Positions 18,004-27,340 of a stretch of 64,000 bases of DNA are shown here, one piece after another. Under the pieces are notes generated by a model. The model was not told the DNA's origin, ran no database searches, and saw nothing but the letters and a program-made list of their open reading frames with translations. Position 1 is the stretch's first letter. The number at the start of each line of letters is the position of its first letter. The DNA is taken from NCBI GenBank assembly GCA_002841395.1, contig PGZM01000008.1, forward strand, positions 223,680 to 287,679. Direction: 5' to 3'. Both the position numbers and the translations under genes were made by a program. The stretch is from Firmicutes bacterium HGW-Firmicutes-9. GTDB lineage: Bacteria; Bacillota; Clostridia; Christensenellales; CAG-138.

Positions 18004-18032
18004 TTGGGTTGCGAAAAAACGTATGCTATACT
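18004..18032 (+). promoter_or_regulatory. Candidate promoter of the second two-component system
   Basis: TTGGGT (18004-18009) and TATACT (18027-18032) are separated by 17 nt, 54 nt before the response-regulator ATG. TTCACAC on the opposite strand just upstream may be an autoregulatory half-site. Confidence 0.55.
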
Positions 18033-18085
18033 AACTTTATCATAACGATTCTCTTTTAGATCGATTGCTTGCGGAGGTGGACGGA

Positions 18086-18760
18086 ATGCCGGTTCGGGTT
18101 TTGGTTGCGGATGATGATCCTGCGCTGCGCGCGCTGATTTGCGACATCGTGCGCCAGCAGGGATATGACCCGATTGAGGCCGCGGACGGCAAGCAGGCCA
18201 TCGACCGCTTTTTCTCCGGCACGGAGCCGGGGCTGGTGATTCTCGACGTGATGATGCCGGTTTTTGACGGCTGGGACGTGCTCAAGGAGATCCGCGCGCA
18301 GTCCGACGTGCCGGTGATGATGCTCACCGCGCTGGACGACGAGCAGAGCGAGGTCACGGGGCTGAAGCACGGCGCGGACGATTATCTTGCGAAGCCGTTT
18401 CGTTATGCTGTGTTTGTAGCGCGGCTGCATGCGCTCCTGCGCCGAACCAATCGCGAGCAAAACGGAACACAACGCTTCGGCATACTCACGATTGAACCCG
18501 AAAAGCGCAGGGTGACGGTCGGAGAAAACGAAATCATACTAAGCAATAAAGAATTTCTGCTGCTGTCGCTGCTCGCCCAAAACCAGAGCGTGGTCTTTTC
18601 CCGCGAGAAGCTATTGAACAAAATCTGGGGATTTGACTTTGACGGAGACGAGCGGACGGTGGACACACACATCAAAACCCTGCGGCAAAAGCTACTCTCC
18701 TGCGGCGAGATGATTCAAACCGTGCGCGGCTCGGGATACCGCTTTGAGGTAACGCCATGA
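18086..18760 (+). CDS. OmpR/PhoB-family response regulator
   Basis: A 224-residue regulator: receiver domain with VADDDPA, phospho-acceptor Asp in LVILDVMMPVFDG and Lys in LAKPFRY, then a winged-helix domain (LSNKEFLLLSLLAQNQ, closing MIQTVRGSGYRF). The frame is open from a TTG at 18065, but GGAGG at 18073-18077 with 8-nt spacing fixes the ATG at 18086. It overlaps the kinase gene by 4 nt. It may control the two exported proteins upstream, whose promoter region has phased TTCA repeats. Confidence 0.93.
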   Translation: MPVRVLVADDDPALRALICDIVRQQGYDPIEAADGKQAIDRFFSGTEPGLVILDVMMPVFDGWDVLKEIRAQSDVPVMMLTALDDEQSEVTGLKHGADDYLAKPFRYAVFVARLHALLRRTNREQNGTQRFGILTIEPEKRRVTVGENEIILSNKEFLLLSLLAQNQSVVFSREKLLNKIWGFDFDGDERTVDTHIKTLRQKLLSCGEMIQTVRGSGYRFEVTP

Positions 18761-20160
18761 AGCTGACATTGCGCAAAAAAGTATTTCTGCTATTGAGCGG
18801 GTTCATCGTCGTGATCGTGGTGATCGGGCTGATCTGTAACCTGCTGCTGCTGCGCGAGTTTTACGTTGCGCGAAACCGCGTGGTGCTGCGCGCGCTTGGC
18901 AACGAGGTGGCGGTGGCGCTTAAGCAGGCGGGCGGGGATTTGGAAGCGGCTGTTACCCAGATTGATTTGGACAGCAACGTCGGCGTGCGAATCGTAGACG
19001 CAAGCGGCACGGTGCTCGATTCTACCCTGACCGGAGCGAAAAAAGCCGCGGCATTGTCGGACGAGATTCAGAGCATGATCGCGCTGGACACCGGGCGCAG
19101 GGTGCAGTTTGCGTTCAGCAAGGTGGTCAACGACAACGGCAACTCTTCTCTTGTGCATATCCGCAGGCTGCCCGGAGACCGATATCTTGTGCTCAACAGG
19201 AGCATTAAGGGCATCGACGACAGCGCGGAGATCGCAAACCGGTTTTATCTGATCGTTGGCGCGGGGCTGATTCTGCTGGGCGGCGGGGTGACGCTGCTGT
19301 TTTCGAGCGTGATCACAAAACCCATCGTGGAGATGAGCCGCGTGACCGCGCGCATTGCCGAGCTGGATTTTTCGGAACGCGTGAAGGTTGAGACAAAGGA
19401 CGAGCTCGGTATGCTGGGTACGAGCATCAACGAGATTTCCGAGAAGCTCAGCCGCAGCATCGACCGGCTCAAAGGCGATATCTCGCGTAGAAAACGGCTT
19501 GTGCGCGATCTTTCGCACGAGCTGAAAACGCCGATTGCGGTGATCAAGGGCTATGCCGAAGGGCTGCAATACGGCGTTGCGGAAAACCCGGAGCAGGCTG
19601 CGCGCTACTGCGCGGTGATCTCGGCAGAGTGCGACCGCATGGAGGCGCAGATTCAGCAGCTGCTGGAACTCTCAAAACTCGAAAACGAGCAGCTGAGGCC
19701 TGAGTTACGCACCGTTTCCGTTCGCGAACTGTTTCAAACGCTCTCCGAACGGTTTGCGCGGGAAGCCGCGCAAAAGAGCATTCAATTACTTTTTGACGCA
19801 CCGGATATGCTGAGCGTGTTTGCCGATGAAACCATGCTTGGTCGAGCGATTGAGAACTTTTTGAGCAACGCCATCCGCCATACGCCGGAATCGGGAGTGA
19901 TTCGCGTTCGTGCCGAGATGGAATCGGACAAGGTGCGGTTCTGCATCCACAACTCCGGCTCGCATCTATCGCAGGATCAGCTGGAGCACATCTGGGATGT
20001 GTTTTACACGGGCGAGTCGAATGACCGCGCGAACGGGCACGGCGTAGGCCTCGCGATTGTCAAATCGATTGCGCAGCTGCACGGCGGCGGCGTCCGCGCA
20101 AAGAATGTAGAAGACGGCGTGGAATTCTGCCTCTATCTGCCAACCAAATCTCGCGTGTAA
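18757..20160 (+). CDS. Sensor histidine kinase, partner of the preceding regulator
   Basis: A 467-residue membrane kinase. TM1 is at about 9-31 and TM2 at about 166-188, enclosing an extracytoplasmic domain of about 130 residues. Then come HAMP (SSVITKPIVEMSRV onward), HisKA with the phospho-His in LSHELKTPIAVIKGYAEG, and HATPase with NFLSNAIRHTPESG and NGHGVGLAIVKSI. The ATG overlaps the regulator's stop codon, which indicates translational coupling. The signal sensed is unknown. Confidence 0.92.
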   Translation: MKLTLRKKVFLLLSGFIVVIVVIGLICNLLLLREFYVARNRVVLRALGNEVAVALKQAGGDLEAAVTQIDLDSNVGVRIVDASGTVLDSTLTGAKKAAALSDEIQSMIALDTGRRVQFAFSKVVNDNGNSSLVHIRRLPGDRYLVLNRSIKGIDDSAEIANRFYLIVGAGLILLGGGVTLLFSSVITKPIVEMSRVTARIAELDFSERVKVETKDELGMLGTSINEISEKLSRSIDRLKGDISRRKRLVRDLSHELKTPIAVIKGYAEGLQYGVAENPEQAARYCAVISAECDRMEAQIQQLLELSKLENEQLRPELRTVSVRELFQTLSERFAREAAQKSIQLLFDAPDMLSVFADETMLGRAIENFLSNAIRHTPESGVIRVRAEMESDKVRFCIHNSGSHLSQDQLEHIWDVFYTGESNDRANGHGVGLAIVKSIAQLHGGGVRAKNVEDGVEFCLYLPTKSRV

Positions 20161-20330
20161 GCACGCAGGATGACAAAGTTGAACTTCTGACATCGCGTGT
20201 TTTTGATCCTCTGGACGCATCTTCCACCGTCTGTTAGAATGGAATTACATCGTAAGTTTTCACATGATTTCATCTGTCCTGCATTGGGTGATTCGCATTT
20301 ACGCGTAAAATCGATTGGGAGTGTTTGAAC

Positions 20331-21191
20331 ATGGAATTGTCGTGTCACGAGTATAAGTTGATAGTTGAATCTTCGCCGAACATGATCTGGAGATCCGGCC
20401 TCGATGGAAACTGCTATTATTTCAACGAAACCTGGCTGCGGTTTACGGGCAGGACAATGGAACAGGAGCAGGGCGACGGCTGGTTTGGCGGCGTGCATCC
20501 GGAGGACGCGGACTTCTGCATGAAGACGTATCTGGACGCGTTTCAACAGCATCAGCCGTTTGAAATGGAGTACCGGCTCAAGCGGCACGACGGCGCCTAC
20601 CGCTGGATCAACGACCGCGGCGTGCCTGTGTTCGGCGCGGAGCGCGAGTTTTTAGGATACATCGGCAGTTGCATGGACGTAACCGAAAAGGTTGAGGGCA
20701 TGAGGCTGACGGAGATGGCGCATTACGACCGCCTGACCTGCGTTTATAATCGAAACTACCTCGAGATACTGATCGATTATGAATACAAGCGCATTGAGCG
20801 GGAAAAGGGCAACGCCGTATTCCTGATGCTCGACATCGATCATTTTAAATGTTTCAACGATGAATATGGCCACGACTTTGGCGACAAGGTGCTCAGCGCC
20901 GTCGCCTCCGCGATCTCAAAGAAACTACGTAGTTCAGACTTTGTCGGTCGTTATGGCGGCGACGAGTTTCTCGTGATTCTGCCGCAGACATCCGTTTCGG
21001 CTGCAGGAAGGATTGCACAGCGCATTTTGGAAGATTGCGCAGCGCTCAAGATCGAAGACTCAAAGGAAAAGATCGGGCTGAGCATCGGTCTATCGGAACT
21101 CAAACCCGGATCGAAACCGAAAGTTGTGCTCAAACGAGCGGATGAAGCGATGTTCCGCGCGAAACGGAACGGCGGGAACCAGTTCGTATAA
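20331..21191 (+). CDS. PAS-GGDEF diguanylate cyclase
   Basis: A 286-residue soluble protein that should make c-di-GMP. Residues 1-120 are a PAS domain (SSPNMIWRSGLDGNCYYFNE, ending DVTEKVEG), probably a cytoplasmic sensor. Residues 125-286 are a GGDEF domain with DIDHFKCFNDEYGHDFGD and intact GRYGGDEF. RSSD lies five residues before GGDEF, the position of the inhibitory I-site (RxxD), so feedback inhibition by c-di-GMP is likely. GGGAG at 20317-20321 supports the ATG at 20331. There are no TM helices. Confidence 0.93.
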   Translation: MELSCHEYKLIVESSPNMIWRSGLDGNCYYFNETWLRFTGRTMEQEQGDGWFGGVHPEDADFCMKTYLDAFQQHQPFEMEYRLKRHDGAYRWINDRGVPVFGAEREFLGYIGSCMDVTEKVEGMRLTEMAHYDRLTCVYNRNYLEILIDYEYKRIEREKGNAVFLMLDIDHFKCFNDEYGHDFGDKVLSAVASAISKKLRSSDFVGRYGGDEFLVILPQTSVSAAGRIAQRILEDCAALKIEDSKEKIGLSIGLSELKPGSKPKVVLKRADEAMFRAKRNGGNQFV

Positions 21192-21233
21192 TAATTCTGT
21201 TTTCAAACTTCTTTACTATTTATATACAGATTA

Positions 21234-21259
21234 CCCTCCGGTGATGCGGAGGGTTTTTT
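21234..21259 (+). terminator. Intrinsic terminator after the diguanylate cyclase
   Basis: CCCTCCG (21234-21240) pairs perfectly with CGGAGGG (21247-21253) across a 6-nt loop and is followed directly by six T residues. Confidence 0.92.
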
Positions 21260-21465
21260 ACGCTCTGTTCTAACCTCTCTTTGTTCGTTTATAAAAAATG
21301 GCTATGTAATATTGCAGTAACAGCATGCTGTAAAACACTAACATATCGCCGCAGATCAGCGATTATGCACGAAATTGAAAAGATGTTGAAATACAGGAAA
21401 ATGTGATATGATGTAACATATCAAAATCACAAAAGAAAGCTGTAAGGTTTATGCGTGGAGGTATT

Positions 21466-23838
21466 ATGAATATTTTTTCGTTAATGCTGACGGTGCTCTC
21501 CGTGTTTTATATTGTTCTGGGCATAAGCGTCTTTCGACTTGACAAGCGCTCGCGCATGAACATCCTGTTTCTCACGCTCAATATTTTACTGTTCATCTGG
21601 TCGTTTGCAACGGCACTCTACATCTCCGCGCAGAGCGAGCTTGCAAGCGCCATCTGGTATAGAATCAGTTCCGTCGGCAGCTATCTCTTCATCGGTTCCG
21701 CGCTGCATTTCTTCCTGTTTTTTACAAAGCAGCAAAAGTTTCTGAACCGATGGTGGAAATACCTGATTCTTTATTTTCCGAGCATATTCTTCGCATTCAT
21801 CGAACTGGCGTTTGACTTCTATTCAGAGGGCTACGTTCCGGGTCAATACGGTTGGGTCGTCATCGCGCGGACAAACTCGATCTGGTTTGTGACATCGCTG
21901 GTATATATCATAGGTTATATCGTAGCTTGCGTCATGCTAAGCGCGCGATTCGGCAAAACCGCCGAATCGATACGCGAGAAGAATCAGGCGCGCGTGTTGC
22001 ACTACACTGCGGCGATTTCGCTGGTGATCGGGTTGATCATATTGGTGGTGTCGACGGTCTTGGTGTCCGATCTTCCGGACATCACACCGTTCTCCGGTGC
22101 AATCTGGTCGATCGGTATCTATTACGCGATTGCTAAATATAAGCTCTTGTTGTTGACACCGTCGTATATCGCGGAAAACCTCTACAAGACCATTGCAGAC
22201 TCCGTGATTCTCGCGAATCCATATGGTGAGATTATAAACATCAATCCGGAGGCGCAGCGACTGCTGGGATACAGCGAGAGCGAGCTTGTTGGGGCATCTC
22301 TGGAGAAGATATTCTGCGCGGAGAGCCGCTCGGAAAACAATATCTCCGAGCTGCTGAACCAGTGCCCGGTGCGCGGTGCCGAGACCTATATGGTCACAAA
22401 GACAAACGAAAAGACGCCGGTCATCCTCTCGATTTCGGAATGCTCCGATCAATATCAAACCAGACTTGGCTTTGTGCTCGCTTCCAAAGACGTCACGGAG
22501 TATAAAAAGGCAGAGGAGAAGATTCAATATCTCGCCACGCACGACAGCCTTACGGGGCTGCCGAATCGCTCTATGTTTACGCAGTTGCTGGAGCACGCCA
22601 TCCTCTCCGCAAAGCGAAACAACAAGATGCTGGCGGTTCTGTTCGTCGACCTCGACCGCTTTAAGACGATCAACGACACAAAGGGGCACGACGCCGGCGA
22701 TCAGCTGCTGATCACGATTGCTAGGCGGTATCAAAGCGCGCTGCGCGCATCCGACGTCGTTTGCCGGCAAGGCGGAGACGAGTTTGTGATCTTGATCGAG
22801 GATGTGCTCAAGCCGAACGAGCTAAAGCGCGTCGCAGGACACATCATATCCACAACCTACGAGCCTGTGATTTTGATGGGCGACGAGTGCCGCGTGACAG
22901 CCAGCGTTGGCATCAGTGTATATCCGGCAGATGGCGAAGACGCGCAGACGCTGATGAAACACGCGGATATCGCAATGTACTGCGCAAAAGAAGAGGGAAA
23001 GAACGACTATAAGTTCTATTCGAAGGATTTACAGTCGGTCTCTATGAATCGCCTTGCGATTGAGCGAAACTTGAGGCTTGCGCTGGAACGGCATGAGTTT
23101 TCGCTGCACTATCAAGCAAAGGTGAACTTCAAAACCGGGGCGATCACGGGCGTGGAAGCGCTCCTGCGCTGGCAAAGTCCTGAGTTGGGCAATATTACGC
23201 CCACACAGTTTATCCCGATTGCGGAGGAAACGGGAATCATCGTGCCGATCGGCAAATGGGTACTCCGCACAGCCTGTGCGCAAAATGTCGCCTGGCAAAA
23301 ACAGGGCCTGCCCGCGGTTCGCATGGCGGTGAACCTGTCGCTTCGTCAGCTTCTCGACAGCAACTTGCCGCGAGACATTGAGCAGACGTTGCACGATTCC
23401 GGCATGGACGCAGAGTATCTGGAGTTGGAAGTGACGGAAAGCATGATCATGAACGATCCGCGGAAGATGATCACGATCCTGCAGCGCATCAAGAGTATGG
23501 GCGTCCGGCTCGCAATCGACGATTTTGGCACGGGCTACTCCTCACTTGCGCAGCTCAAGCAGTTCCCGGTCGATACGCTGAAGATCGACCGCTCGTTCAT
23601 CCGCAACATCACAGAGGACAGCGATGATAAGGCGATTGCGCACGCAATCATCAGCATGGGCGAGTCTCTGGGGCTGACAGTCGTTGCCGAGGGCGTTGAG
23701 ACCATCGAGCAGTTGAACTATCTCAAGGGGCAGGCCTGCGACGAGATGCAGGGATTCTATTTCAGTAAGCCGGTAGTTGCGGATCAGTTTGCGGAGTTGC
23801 TCAAGACGAAATCGGACGGAGGCGCGGGGTTACAGTAA
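21466..23838 (+). CDS. Membrane PAS-GGDEF-EAL protein (bifunctional c-di-GMP enzyme candidate)
   Basis: A 790-residue protein. About seven N-terminal TM helices (residues 1-230) form a sensor of the histidine-kinase 7TM type. A PAS domain follows (about 235-350), then GGDEF with DLDRFKTINDTKGHDAGD and RQGGDEF, including an RASD I-site five residues upstream. The EAL domain has EALLRW, NLSLRQ, ELEVTES, IDDFGTGYSS, KIDRSFI and AEGVET, so its catalytic residues look complete. Both activities are possible; which dominates cannot be read from sequence. GGAGG at 21457-21461 favours the ATG at 21466 over that at 21451. Confidence 0.93.
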   Translation: MNIFSLMLTVLSVFYIVLGISVFRLDKRSRMNILFLTLNILLFIWSFATALYISAQSELASAIWYRISSVGSYLFIGSALHFFLFFTKQQKFLNRWWKYLILYFPSIFFAFIELAFDFYSEGYVPGQYGWVVIARTNSIWFVTSLVYIIGYIVACVMLSARFGKTAESIREKNQARVLHYTAAISLVIGLIILVVSTVLVSDLPDITPFSGAIWSIGIYYAIAKYKLLLLTPSYIAENLYKTIADSVILANPYGEIININPEAQRLLGYSESELVGASLEKIFCAESRSENNISELLNQCPVRGAETYMVTKTNEKTPVILSISECSDQYQTRLGFVLASKDVTEYKKAEEKIQYLATHDSLTGLPNRSMFTQLLEHAILSAKRNNKMLAVLFVDLDRFKTINDTKGHDAGDQLLITIARRYQSALRASDVVCRQGGDEFVILIEDVLKPNELKRVAGHIISTTYEPVILMGDECRVTASVGISVYPADGEDAQTLMKHADIAMYCAKEEGKNDYKFYSKDLQSVSMNRLAIERNLRLALERHEFSLHYQAKVNFKTGAITGVEALLRWQSPELGNITPTQFIPIAEETGIIVPIGKWVLRTACAQNVAWQKQGLPAVRMAVNLSLRQLLDSNLPRDIEQTLHDSGMDAEYLELEVTESMIMNDPRKMITILQRIKSMGVRLAIDDFGTGYSSLAQLKQFPVDTLKIDRSFIRNITEDSDDKAIAHAIISMGESLGLTVVAEGVETIEQLNYLKGQACDEMQGFYFSKPVVADQFAELLKTKSDGGAGLQ

Positions 23839-23883
23839 AGAATACATCGCAGGTGTATCGTTGTTCACTTGTACGTAAAATGA

Positions 23884-23920
23884 AGGCACACGGGAGAAAC
23901 TCTTCCGGGTGCCTGTTTTT
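23884..23920 (+). terminator. Intrinsic terminator after the GGDEF-EAL gene
   Basis: AGGCAC (23884-23889) pairs with GTGCCT (23909-23914), with an inner GAG/CTC and CGG/CCG stem, followed by GTTTTTT. It lies between convergent genes. Confidence 0.8.
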
Positions 23921-23995
23921 TGCAGGGGCTATGAACTTTGAGACGTACTATGCAAAAAGAAAAAAGTTCAATACATGGCAGTGCGTAGAAGAATA

Positions 23996-24862
23996 TTACT
24001 CGCTTTTCGCGCTGACAACCTCGCTGTTAGAAGAAGCGATCTGGAATCCCTCTCCAAAACTGGAGGGCGACAGCCCGTAAGCGCGGACGAATGCTTTATA
24101 AAACGTCGTGTAATCCGAAAAGCCGGATTGCGCCGCGCTCTCGCCCGCGCCGACACCCTGCGCGAGCAGGCGGCGGGCGCGCTGCAAGCGGAGCTTAACG
24201 ATGTATTGATGCAGCGTCACGCCCGACTCTGTGTGAAAACGGCGCATCAGATGCGTTTTGCCCATATGCAGCGCGGCGGCGATGGTCTCCGCGCGAAGGT
24301 CTTCCAGCAGGTGCGCGCTGAGGTAAGTTTGCACGCGCCGCAGAAACGCACTCGCGTTGCCGCTTCGCTCCCGAAGGCGTGTGATCTGCGTGAAGATCAG
24401 GCGGATATAATCGGCGCAGACAGTGTCCCGCCCTTCAAACGCGGAAAAATCGTGCTCCAGCTTTGTTTGCTCGCCATCCAGAAGCGAAAGCAGCTGCCCG
24501 ATTGTGACGCCATCCGCTTCCGAAAGCCGCAGCTCCAGCGGCTCGCTCCAGTCCTCGCCGGAAACTCCGGCCAGCAGCTCTGGCTGAATCCAGAGCACCG
24601 TGCGCTGATAGACACTATCCTCGTCTAAAAATCGAAGTGAATGCGAATAGTCCGGCGGAATGAGTAGCAGCGTGTTTTTTTGCAGATCGACCGCGCGATC
24701 CTGCAACAAAAACTCGGCGTGCCCGCTGAGGAAGAAGTACAGCTCGTAGAACTCGTGATGATGGCGAAAGACGCGGCGAATGTTGTTCGCGGCAAACGAG
24801 TTCAGCTCAAAACCGTTCGGCAGGCATGAGGCGTATATCGGATATGTAAAATAGCTTCTCAT
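23996..24862 (-). CDS. AraC-family transcriptional regulator with cupin domain
   Basis: A 288-residue regulator in this reading. The N-terminal cupin sugar-binding domain (PNGFELNSFAANNIRRVF, FRHHHEFYELYFFLSG) is followed by two helix-turn-helix motifs near the C-terminus (LRAETIAAALHMGKTHLMRR; GESAAQSGFSDYTTFYKAF). The frame is open to an ATG at 24982, which would add 40 residues outside the family's usual length. Neither start has a good ribosome site. On the minus strand a TTGAAA-17 nt-TACGAT promoter (24969-complement region 24897-24869) would begin transcription almost at 24862, so the mRNA could be leaderless. It diverges from the GH31 operon and probably activates it. Confidence 0.82.
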   Translation of the reverse strand: MRSYFTYPIYASCLPNGFELNSFAANNIRRVFRHHHEFYELYFFLSGHAEFLLQDRAVDLQKNTLLLIPPDYSHSLRFLDEDSVYQRTVLWIQPELLAGVSGEDWSEPLELRLSEADGVTIGQLLSLLDGEQTKLEHDFSAFEGRDTVCADYIRLIFTQITRLRERSGNASAFLRRVQTYLSAHLLEDLRAETIAAALHMGKTHLMRRFHTESGVTLHQYIVKLRLQRARRLLAQGVGAGESAAQSGFSDYTTFYKAFVRAYGLSPSSFGEGFQIASSNSEVVSAKSE

Positions 24863-25039
24863 GCGGGTATCGTAACAGATATGCGCGCGTTTTTCAATTT
24901 CATCAACAGATACACCGCAATAATTCGCGTTATAAAGGAAATAAAGCGCACGATTTTCAATGAAAACGATGCGTTTTGCCATAGCGTGCGCCGGTAAACC
25001 GCCGTATAATCAAACCATCTCAATAAGGCGGGTTTTCTT

Positions 25040-27340
25040 TTGCCGCAATATCATCATGTTTTCTCTTGTGTAGAACAATCCAATCATCACGCGCTCTATC
25101 AATCGGATGGAGTGCTTGCGCGCGTCGATTTTTTAAATCGGGCGCTGATTCGCATCGCCATCCTGCCTGAGGGCGAGAGACTGCTGCCGACGCTTTCCGT
25201 TTGCCCTTCGGGAGTGTCCACACGCGAAGGCCGCGACAGGCTCTCTTTGGACGGGTTTGAACAATATTCATCCGAACAGGAAGGCGCGTTTTCGTTTCGC
25301 TGGGATGACTATCATCTCGCTTTTGATCCGGTCAATTTCATGATGAATCTGACGAAAGATGGGTTACCGCTGCTCGTAGACCGCATGCCGATGGGCTATA
25401 ATCTCGGCGGAGAATACGGCGCGCATGCGCGCCATTATCTCGTTCGCGAACCGGATGAAAAAATCTACGGTCTTGGCGACAAGACAGGCCAACTCAACAA
25501 AGCGGGACGCAGATTCCGCCTCGACAGCAAGGACGCGATGGGCTACGATGCCGAAACAAGCGACCCGCTGTATCAGCATGTGCCGTTTTATATTTGCCAA
25601 AACAACGCGGGCTTTGTCGGGTTGTTTTACGACACGCATACCAGCTGCGTGTTCGACTTTGGCAAAGAACTGAGCAATTATACCGGCGCATATCGCTCTG
25701 TCGAGACCGGCGAACAATCGCTTGTCTACTATATTTTACTGGGCACGCTGCCGGAGATCGTGACGCAGTTTTCCGCGCTCACGGGCGGCTCGGCGTTTTT
25801 GCCAAGACGCGCGCTCCTTTACGCGGGCAGCACGATGACGTATACCGACGCGCCGGACGCGGACAAACAACTGCGCGATTTTGCGGATGGCTGCCGTGCG
25901 CGCGGGTTTGCCTGCGGCGGATTCTATCTGTCGTCCGGCTACAGCTCGATTGGCTTAAAGCGCTATGTCTTTCACTGGAACAACGAGAAGATTCCCGACC
26001 CTGCGGCGCTGGCGGCGTATTTTCGCGAGCGGGGCATCGAGCTGATCGCCAACATCAAGCCCGTGTTTCTAACCGATCATCCGCTGTATGACACGATCGC
26101 GCAAAACGGTTGGTTTTTGCGGCTGCCTGACGGCACGCCCGCGCTGACGCCGTTTTGGGATGGCCTCGGCAGTTGGTTGGATTTCACCAACCCCGGCGCC
26201 TATGATTTCTGGAAAGAACAAGTGACGACGCAGCTGCTGCAAAACGGTATCGCCAGCACTTGGAACGACAACAACGAGTATGAGGTGCTGGACCAAAACG
26301 TGCTTGCAGACGGCTTCGGGAAACCGTATCTCGCGCATCTGGACAAACCCGCGTTTGCGATGCGCATGACGCAGGCTTCGCTGGAAGCGCAGCGCGCGTT
26401 CTTTGGGCCAAATAAGCGTCAGTTTCTCTCGTCGCGCGCTGGCGCGGCGGGCATCTGCCGCATGGCGATGGTTTGGACGGGCGACAACCGGACGGAGTGG
26501 AAGACTCTGCGCTATAACCATTATATGGGGCTGACGATGTCGCTTTCAGGGCTGTATCTGTTCGGTCACGACATTGGCGGGTTCGTCGGCCTTGCGCCGG
26601 AGCGGGAGCTGTTTTTGCGTTGGCTGCAGCATGGTGCGTTTACGCCGCGATTCGTCATCCATAGCTGGAACAATGATGCGCGCGCGACAACGCCGTGGTT
26701 TTATGAAGACCTCGTACCCGCGGTACGGGAGATTTTCGCGTTTCGTTCCCGCATTTTGCCGTATCTTTACGATGCGATGTATCGCGCGCATACGCTGCAC
26801 GAGCCGATGCTGCGCCCGTTGATCTACGATGATCCTGCGGCAGACCCCGAGAGCGATCTGTTTTTGGTTGGAGATTCGCTGCTTGCGGTGTGCGTGTTTG
26901 ACCCGGGTGTGACGAAGGTAACGCATTGTTTGCCGAAGAGCGAACACGGCTGGTATGACGCGAGCGGAAGCTGGATGCCCGGCGGCGCGGAAAAGACGCT
27001 TGATCTACCTGCGGCGGGTGCGCCGCGCGCGCTGCACAAAGCGGGCAGCGTGTTTGTAGAAAGCGCATCGAACAATCCGCGGCATACGGAATCGCGGATA
27101 TTGTTTACCGTCTTTGCGCAGGAGACGGGAACATTCTCGCGTGAATTCTTCTTTGATGATGGCGAGACGAACGCATATCTTCAAAACGATTGCACGTGGA
27201 TAACATTCACCGTTTCTTGCTTACCAACGAGCGTGCAGGTGCGCTACAGTAATCGCGGCAACAACGCGATTTTGCCGGAGGTTCGGCTCATCGACCGGCT
27301 GAACCGCGCACTAGACCTGACAGAAGGAGACGAGAAATGA
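25040..27340 (+). CDS. GH31 family alpha-glycosidase
   Basis: A 766-residue cytoplasmic enzyme (no signal peptide). The N-terminal beta-sandwich is followed by the GH31 barrel. The nucleophile is D410 in WNDNNEYEV and the acid/base D482 in VWTGDNRTEW. GGFYLSSGYSS and LIANIKPVFL fit the substrate-pocket strands. GH31 includes alpha-glucosidases, alpha-xylosidases and sulfoquinovosidases; substrate choice is not clear here. The start is TTG at 25040, because no in-frame ATG exists until well inside the domain, with AAGG at 25025-25028. A TATAAT at 25005-25010 may be the -10 element. It is the first gene of an operon that ends with uxaC. Confidence 0.92.
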   Translation: MPQYHHVFSCVEQSNHHALYQSDGVLARVDFLNRALIRIAILPEGERLLPTLSVCPSGVSTREGRDRLSLDGFEQYSSEQEGAFSFRWDDYHLAFDPVNFMMNLTKDGLPLLVDRMPMGYNLGGEYGAHARHYLVREPDEKIYGLGDKTGQLNKAGRRFRLDSKDAMGYDAETSDPLYQHVPFYICQNNAGFVGLFYDTHTSCVFDFGKELSNYTGAYRSVETGEQSLVYYILLGTLPEIVTQFSALTGGSAFLPRRALLYAGSTMTYTDAPDADKQLRDFADGCRARGFACGGFYLSSGYSSIGLKRYVFHWNNEKIPDPAALAAYFRERGIELIANIKPVFLTDHPLYDTIAQNGWFLRLPDGTPALTPFWDGLGSWLDFTNPGAYDFWKEQVTTQLLQNGIASTWNDNNEYEVLDQNVLADGFGKPYLAHLDKPAFAMRMTQASLEAQRAFFGPNKRQFLSSRAGAAGICRMAMVWTGDNRTEWKTLRYNHYMGLTMSLSGLYLFGHDIGGFVGLAPERELFLRWLQHGAFTPRFVIHSWNNDARATTPWFYEDLVPAVREIFAFRSRILPYLYDAMYRAHTLHEPMLRPLIYDDPAADPESDLFLVGDSLLAVCVFDPGVTKVTHCLPKSEHGWYDASGSWMPGGAEKTLDLPAAGAPRALHKAGSVFVESASNNPRHTESRILFTVFAQETGTFSREFFFDDGETNAYLQNDCTWITFTVSCLPTSVQVRYSNRGNNAILPEVRLIDRLNRALDLTEGDEK

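Noticed and set aside
23853..24080. 75-codon frame after the GGDEF-EAL gene
   Set aside because: It runs through an intrinsic terminator and into the antisense of the AraC gene.
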